Shown one piece after another: positions 59,433 to 64,000 of a stretch of 64,000 nt of DNA; within the stretch, counting starts at the first letter, position 1; each line of letters starts with the position of its first letter. The translations under genes and the position numbers were made by a program. The notes under the pieces were generated by a model. That model worked only from the letters and a program-made list of their open reading frames with translations, ran no database searches and was not told the DNA's origin. The DNA is from Hymenobacter aerophilus DSM 13606 (GTDB taxonomy: Bacteria; Bacteroidota; Bacteroidia; Cytophagales; Hymenobacteraceae). The stretch lies in assembly GCF_000382225.1 (NCBI RefSeq), contig NZ_KB907816.1, positions 1 to 64,000 on the forward strand, written 5' to 3'.

Positions 59433-62400
59433 ATGCAACCACTTTCTACTCTGCTGTACCGGAAGGCGTGGCGGCCGCTGCTGGCGGGCTCGGCCCTGCT
59501 GCTGGCGGGCGCTCCGGCAGCTCAGGCCCAGCGCGTGCTGTGGGCCGATGCGCCCCAGGCGCCGGCTCAGGCCCGGGCGGCTACCCAGGCCCTGACCCAC
59601 TTCCGGACGGTTGAATTTCAGCTTGATGCCGTACGCAACGCCCTGAAAACTGCGCCGCCCGAGCGGGCTGCCAACCGGGGTTCGGCCACCGTTATTTCGC
59701 TGCCCCTGCCCAACGGCACTTCGCAGCGGTTCCGGGTAGAGCAGGTGCCGGTGATGGCGCCCGCGCTGGCGGCCCGCTACCCCAACATCCGCACCTACGT
59801 AGCCCAGGGCCTCGACGACCCGTCGGCCACGGCCCGCCTGGATGTTACGCCGGCCGGCTTCCACGCCCAGATTCTGGCCGCCGGCTACACTGTTTATATC
59901 GACCCGGCTGCCAAGGGCAGCAACACGCACCTCGTGTTCGAGCGGCGCAACATGTTGCTGCCGGCCTTTGTGTGCGCCGTGCCCTCGCCCGATGGCAGCG
60001 AGCCGGAAGTGCAGCTGACCACCGCCCAGCGGGCCGCCGTAGCCAACGGCGCCACCCTGCGTACCTACCGGCTGGCGCTGGCCGCCACGGCCGAATACTC
60101 GGCTTTCCACGGCGGCACCAAGGAAAAGGTAATGGCCGCTATGGCCACCACCATGAACCGCGTAAACGGCATTTACGAGCGCGAAGTGGCCGTGCGCATG
60201 GTGATAGTACCCGACAATGACACCCTGATTTATTTCGACGCCGCCGCCGACCCGTATACCAACAACAACGGGAGTGCGATGCTCAATGAGAACCAGACCA
60301 ACGTCGATAAGCTCATCGGTAACGCCAACTACGATATCGGCCACGTGTTCAGCACCAACGGCGGGGGCGTAGCCCAGCGTCCTTCGGTCTGCATCAACAC
60401 GGGCAAGGCCCGCGGCGTAACCGGCACCAGCAGCCCCGTTGGCGACGCCTTCGATGTAGACTACGTAGCGCACGAAATGGGCCACCAGTTTGGCGGCGAC
60501 CACACCTTCAACAGCCAGACGGGCTCGTGCGGAGGCGGCAACCGGGCCGCTACAGCGGCCTACGAGCCGGGCTCGGGCACGACCATTATGGCCTACGCGG
60601 GCATCTGCGGGGCCGATAACACCCAGCCCAACTCCGACGCCTTTTTCCACTCGCGCAGCTTCGACCAGATTGTGGCCCACATTACGGGTACCGGCAACTG
60701 CTCGGTGAACACGCCCACCGGCAACACGGCTCCGGTCGTGAATGCCGGCCGCAACTACGCCATTCCGGTCAGCACGCCGTTCACGCTCACCGGCTCGGCT
60801 ACCGACGTCAACAACGACGCCCTGACCTACTCGTGGGAGCAGTACAATCTCGGCCCGGCCGGCGCCCCGAACGCTCCTTCGGGCGATGCGCCGCTGTTCC
60901 GCGTGTTCTCGCCGACTGCCAGCCCTTCGCGCACGTTCCCGCGCCTGAGCGACATTCTCAACAACACCCAGACCAAAGGCGAGCTGCTGCCCACGTACGG
61001 TCGCCGGCTCATCTTCCGCCTCGTGGCCCGCGACAACCGGGCCGGTGGCGGCGGGGTCGATTACGACTCGATGAATGTAGTGGTGGTGCCGACGGCCGGC
61101 CCGTTTGTGGTAACGGCTCCCAACTCGGCCGGCACCACCTGGCTGGTGGGCGCGCCGCAGCAGGTTAGCTGGGATGTGGCCAACACCACCCAGGCCCCCA
61201 TCAGCGCCGCCAACGTCGATATTCTGCTCTCGACCGACGGCGGCCTGACCTTCCCGACGACGCTGCTGGCGGGTACGCCCAACGACGGCTACCAGACCCT
61301 GACGCTGCCGGCCAGCGTGGCTGCTACTACCAAGGCCCGCATCAAGGTGCAGGCCACGGATGGAGTTTTCTTCGATGTATCGGATCAGAATTTCAAGATT
61401 GACGTGCCGACCGGCCCGACCTTCTTTCTGCAGGGCCCCGCCGGTACGGCTGGCGAGTTGAGCTTCTGCGCCGGCAGCTCGGGTACGCTGGCCCTCACCG
61501 TGGGCCAGCTGCAGGGCTTCACCGGCCAGGTAACGCTGGCTGCTACGAACCTGCCGGCCGGCGTAACGGTTACCTTCCCCGCCCCCACGGTGGCGGCCGG
61601 CACCAACACCACGGCTACTATTACCGCCACCAGCGCCGCTGTTTCGGGCACTTACACGCTGCAGCTGACGGGCGTGAGCGGCACCGATACGCGCACGCTC
61701 GATGTGCGGCTAACCATTCTGCCGGGCGTTACCGAGGCGCCAAAGATTACGGCCCCGGCCACTGCCAGCACCCGCACCAGCCTGCGCCCCAGCATCACCT
61801 GGTCGCCGGTAACCAATGCCACCGGCTACGAGGTGCAGCTGGCGCTGGATGCCGCCTTCACGACGGGCGTTATCACCCAGACCATCAGCCCGGCTAATTC
61901 CTACGTGCCGAACCAGCTGCAGGCTGCTACCCAGTACTTTGTGCGGGTGCGGGCGCTTAGCGGCTGCGGGGCGGGCCCCTACTCGGCCGTCATCAACTTC
62001 ACGACCGGTACCCAGACCTGCCAGACGCTGGCGGCCACCAACGTGCCGCTCACGATTTCGGCAACGGGTACGGCGACCATCACCTCGGTTATTGCCGTCA
62101 GCAACACCAACCGCACCGCCAACATCCGGGTGCGCAACCTGGCCATCACGCATGCGGATGTAAGCGAGCTGGAAATCTCGCTGACCAACCCCGCCGGCCG
62201 CCGCGTAGTGCTGTTTCCGCGCCTGTGCCCCGGCACCGGCAACCTCAGCCTGAGCTTCGACGACGCGGCCACGGCGCCCCTGGCCTGCCCGCTGGTTAGC
62301 GGCTCGACGGTGCGCCCCTTCAACTCGTTTGGCGAGCTGCTCAACTCGCCCTCCAACGGCAACTGGACGCTGACCATTGTGGACAACAAGCCCGGCAACG

Positions 62401-63011
62401 GCGGCTCGCTCACGGGTTGGAGCCTGGAAATCTGCACGCTGGATGAGCTGCCCCTGGCGCCTACGTCGCTGACGGCACTGGCCCCGGTAGCCACCGCTAC
62501 GGGCGCCGACATCGACCTGATCTGGCTCGATAACGCCACCAACGAAACCGGCTACGAGATTGAGCGCGCCCTGGCGCCCTCCACCACGTTTGTCAAAGTA
62601 GGCACCGTGGCCGCCGGCACCAGCTTCTACACCGACAAGGTGACGGCCAATGGCCAGTACTGCTACCGCGTGCGGGCCATCAATGCGGCCGGCGCTTCGG
62701 ACTACTCGAACCAGGCCTGCCAGACGGTTTCGGTGGTTACGCGCACTGTGGCTGCTGCGCTGCAGGGCATTGAAGTAGCCCCGAACCCCAGCACCGGCCA
62801 GTTCCGGGTGCGCATCGGCAACGACCAGCGCGGCCCCGTTACGCTACGCGTTACCGACGCCGTAGGCCGTTTGGTACAGACCCGGACGCTGACCAAAGGC
62901 GCGGCCGAGCTGCAAACCAGCCTCGACCTGAGCCCCCTCAGCCCCGGTATCTACCAGCTGCACCTCGACCTGCCCAAAGGCACGAGCGTGGTGCGCCTGC
63001 TGAAGCAGTAG
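59433..63011 (+). CDS. Secreted reprolysin-type zinc metallopeptidase with T9SS sorting domain
   Basis: This 1192-residue protein has a signal peptide (LLAGSALLLAGAPAAQAQ), a propeptide, and a metzincin catalytic domain with HEMGHQFGGDH near 347-357 and Met-turn TTIMAYAG near 384. An Ig-like or bacterial repeat region follows. Fibronectin type III domains lie near 775-860 and 1007-1096. A P-domain lies near 865-1000 (NIRVRNLAITHADVSELEIS). The C-terminal T9SS type A sorting domain (ending IYQLHLDLPKGTSVVRLLKQ) directs it through the outer membrane. It probably degrades proteins outside the cell. ATG at 59433 is chosen for the signal peptide. Confidence 0.9.
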   Translation: MQPLSTLLYRKAWRPLLAGSALLLAGAPAAQAQRVLWADAPQAPAQARAATQALTHFRTVEFQLDAVRNALKTAPPERAANRGSATVISLPLPNGTSQRFRVEQVPVMAPALAARYPNIRTYVAQGLDDPSATARLDVTPAGFHAQILAAGYTVYIDPAAKGSNTHLVFERRNMLLPAFVCAVPSPDGSEPEVQLTTAQRAAVANGATLRTYRLALAATAEYSAFHGGTKEKVMAAMATTMNRVNGIYEREVAVRMVIVPDNDTLIYFDAAADPYTNNNGSAMLNENQTNVDKLIGNANYDIGHVFSTNGGGVAQRPSVCINTGKARGVTGTSSPVGDAFDVDYVAHEMGHQFGGDHTFNSQTGSCGGGNRAATAAYEPGSGTTIMAYAGICGADNTQPNSDAFFHSRSFDQIVAHITGTGNCSVNTPTGNTAPVVNAGRNYAIPVSTPFTLTGSATDVNNDALTYSWEQYNLGPAGAPNAPSGDAPLFRVFSPTASPSRTFPRLSDILNNTQTKGELLPTYGRRLIFRLVARDNRAGGGGVDYDSMNVVVVPTAGPFVVTAPNSAGTTWLVGAPQQVSWDVANTTQAPISAANVDILLSTDGGLTFPTTLLAGTPNDGYQTLTLPASVAATTKARIKVQATDGVFFDVSDQNFKIDVPTGPTFFLQGPAGTAGELSFCAGSSGTLALTVGQLQGFTGQVTLAATNLPAGVTVTFPAPTVAAGTNTTATITATSAAVSGTYTLQLTGVSGTDTRTLDVRLTILPGVTEAPKITAPATASTRTSLRPSITWSPVTNATGYEVQLALDAAFTTGVITQTISPANSYVPNQLQAATQYFVRVRALSGCGAGPYSAVINFTTGTQTCQTLAATNVPLTISATGTATITSVIAVSNTNRTANIRVRNLAITHADVSELEISLTNPAGRRVVLFPRLCPGTGNLSLSFDDAATAPLACPLVSGSTVRPFNSFGELLNSPSNGNWTLTIVDNKPGNGGSLTGWSLEICTLDELPLAPTSLTALAPVATATGADIDLIWLDNATNETGYEIERALAPSTTFVKVGTVAAGTSFYTDKVTANGQYCYRVRAINAAGASDYSNQACQTVSVVTRTVAAALQGIEVAPNPSTGQFRVRIGNDQRGPVTLRVTDAVGRLVQTRTLTKGAAELQTSLDLSPLSPGIYQLHLDLPKGTSVVRLLKQ

Positions 63012-63054
63012 AGCTTAGAGCTTAGAGCTTAGAGCTTAGAGCTTAGAGCTTAGA
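63010..63054. repeat. GAGCTTA 7-bp tandem repeat
   Basis: About six tight copies of AGAGCTT directly follow the peptidase stop codon and adjoin the terminator. It is of the same length as the TTAGCTG repeat but with a different unit. Confidence 0.88.
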
Positions 63055-63100
63055 AAAAACGGTCATCCTTCGCTTGCGGGCGGAGGATGACCGTTTTTTT
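63054..63100 (+). terminator. Terminator made from a family A-like hairpin
   Basis: AAAAAACGGTCATCCT and AGGATGACCGTTTTTTT pair perfectly around TCGCTTGCGGGCGG. The stem begins with the family A sequence GTCATCC, so a repeat may have become a terminator here. The rest of the gap to 63220 holds only low-complexity AT-rich sequence. Confidence 0.8.
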
Positions 63101-63220
63101 GTGCGCCTTCATATAGGTTGGACTGGACAGCCGAATTGCACGGCCGCGCCTATTTAGCGGGCGCCTTTCTGACTGTAAGCCTCGCCTCAAGCTTTATAAT
63201 TAAGCCCTAAAACCTAGCCC

Positions 63221-64000
63221 TTAAAACCGGTAGCGCAGTTGGGCCTTCACGTCGGAGCGGCGGTTGCCCTGAATTTCGTCGAGGCCGGAGCCGACGGTGG
63301 TTTGGTGGCGGTAATGGGTGTCGGCGTAGCGGAGCCAGAACGTGAGGTGGCGGTTGACATCGATTTGGGCCAGCACGTAGGTGCGGGTGCCCTGGCCGGA
63401 AAGCACCGGGATGGAGAAGGCGTAGAGCACGTCCTGCTCGAACACGTACTGGCGGGTGTCGTAGTCGTCGGTGTCGAAGAGGGCGTAGCGGGCCGAGAGG
63501 CGCAGGCGGCGCAGGGGCTGCACCGTCACGTCCTGGGCCAGCACGTAGCCGTGGCGGGCGGGGCCGCCGTCTTCGCGGTAGCTACTGCCCTGCACGCGGG
63601 TGCGCAAACTAAGTTGGGGCAGCGGGCTGGTGTCATAATAGAAAAGCAGGCTGCGGCGCTGGGTGGGCACGGGCAGCGGCACGGCCCGCAGGGTGTCGGC
63701 GTCGTAGGGCTTGGTGCGCTGGCGCAGCTGGGCGTAGAGCAGGCTTGTTTTGGTGGGGCTGAAAGTGAGGCGTACCAGCCAGTCGTGGCCCGCGCCGGGG
63801 GCGCCAGCCTGATAGCGCAGCCACGGAAAGCTGAACCGGTCGTAGTAGGCCGAGGCCTCCCAGCGGGGCGCGGGCCGCACTTTCAGGCCCACGTACAACC
63901 CATTTTCGTTGATGTTGCGCGAGTTTTCGCCGAACGCATTACCGTAGAGCGTGTGGAAGTCGCGGGCGTAGTGGCGCTGCAGCACCGATACATCGACGGC
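63221..64000 (-). CDS. C-terminal part of an outer-membrane helix-hairpin-helix/beta-barrel protein (cut by window edge)
   Basis: The frame is open to the window end (AVDVS precedes the GTG at 63985), so the N-terminal part is missing. The visible 260 residues are strand-rich: GNAFGENSRNINENGLYVGL, RWEASAYYDRFSFPWLRYQA and FWLRYADTHYRHQTTVGS, ending in RSDVKAQLRYRF with a terminal Phe typical of barrels. I recognise the pattern of the long Bacteroidetes proteins that start with helix-hairpin-helix repeats and end in a barrel. The function is unknown. Confidence 0.65.
   Translation of the reverse strand, partial: AVDVSVLQRHYARDFHTLYGNAFGENSRNINENGLYVGLKVRPAPRWEASAYYDRFSFPWLRYQAGAPGAGHDWLVRLTFSPTKTSLLYAQLRQRTKPYDADTLRAVPLPVPTQRRSLLFYYDTSPLPQLSLRTRVQGSSYREDGGPARHGYVLAQDVTVQPLRRLRLSARYALFDTDDYDTRQYVFEQDVLYAFSIPVLSGQGTRTYVLAQIDVNRHLTFWLRYADTHYRHQTTVGSGLDEIQGNRRSDVKAQLRYRF

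Overview
The window looks like chromosomal DNA from a GC-rich member of the Bacteroidetes, most likely Hymenobacter or a close relative. The evidence is a peptidase with a type IX secretion (T9SS) sorting domain, a Rho factor with a very long disordered insert, an LptD of Bacteroidetes type, TAnnTTTG promoter elements, a dense set of small lipoproteins, and weak or absent Shine-Dalgarno sequences. The genus is inferred from style, not proven. Coding is dense on both strands. No rRNA, tRNA, CRISPR array or prophage was seen.

Layout. 1-250 is the tail of an IS630-type transposase. 312-9008 holds an acyl-CoA carboxylase subunit, an envelope block (MCE-domain protein, amidase, divergent LptD), panB and an RluA-type pseudouridine synthase. 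9336-12836 holds a fatty acid desaturase and the translation operon rpsP-rimM-trmD-rplS. 13023-17325 holds small unknown genes, a degenerate pyrophosphatase-like lipoprotein, a PTPS/QueD-folE pair and an SDR-type oxidoreductase. 17733-28853 holds PBP1A, several small membrane proteins, a membrane-protein/regulator/DUF4173 cluster, a methyltransferase, a UbiA-type prenyltransferase, a lipoprotein and a DsbA-like protein. 29034-37908 holds rho, serS, OsmC, a lipoprotein, a family 9 glycosyltransferase and a PolX with a degenerate polymerase site. 38106-45653 is rich in secreted proteins: DsrE-like, four small lipoproteins, EVE, a large secreted unknown, a DUF4252-like lipoprotein and an OmpA-type porin. 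46023-52264 holds Xaa-Pro aminopeptidase, a second family 9 glycosyltransferase, an M16 peptidase, an SRA-domain protein beside an SRA-HNH nuclease, and an O-methyltransferase. 52497-64000 holds a TonB-receptor-like barrel, a LysM transglycosylase, an MFS transporter, a T9SS metallopeptidase and a truncated outer-membrane protein.

Working together. Much of the window serves the envelope: LPS assembly and sugars (LptD, two GT9), lipid transport (MCE), murein (amidase, PBP1A, transglycosylase), and many lipoproteins and barrels. The SRA and SRA-HNH genes look like a small modification-dependent restriction module.

The strongest unexplained signal is between the genes. Many intergenic gaps carry long perfect or near-perfect palindromes of several families, nested inside one another in places. 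The clearest mobile unit is a 137-bp element with 13-bp terminal inverted repeats, present twice and flanked each time by its own 5-bp direct repeat. One copy sits inside a second palindrome that itself sits inside a third. Some repeats supply the end of a neighbouring protein or lie exactly where a start codon is missing.
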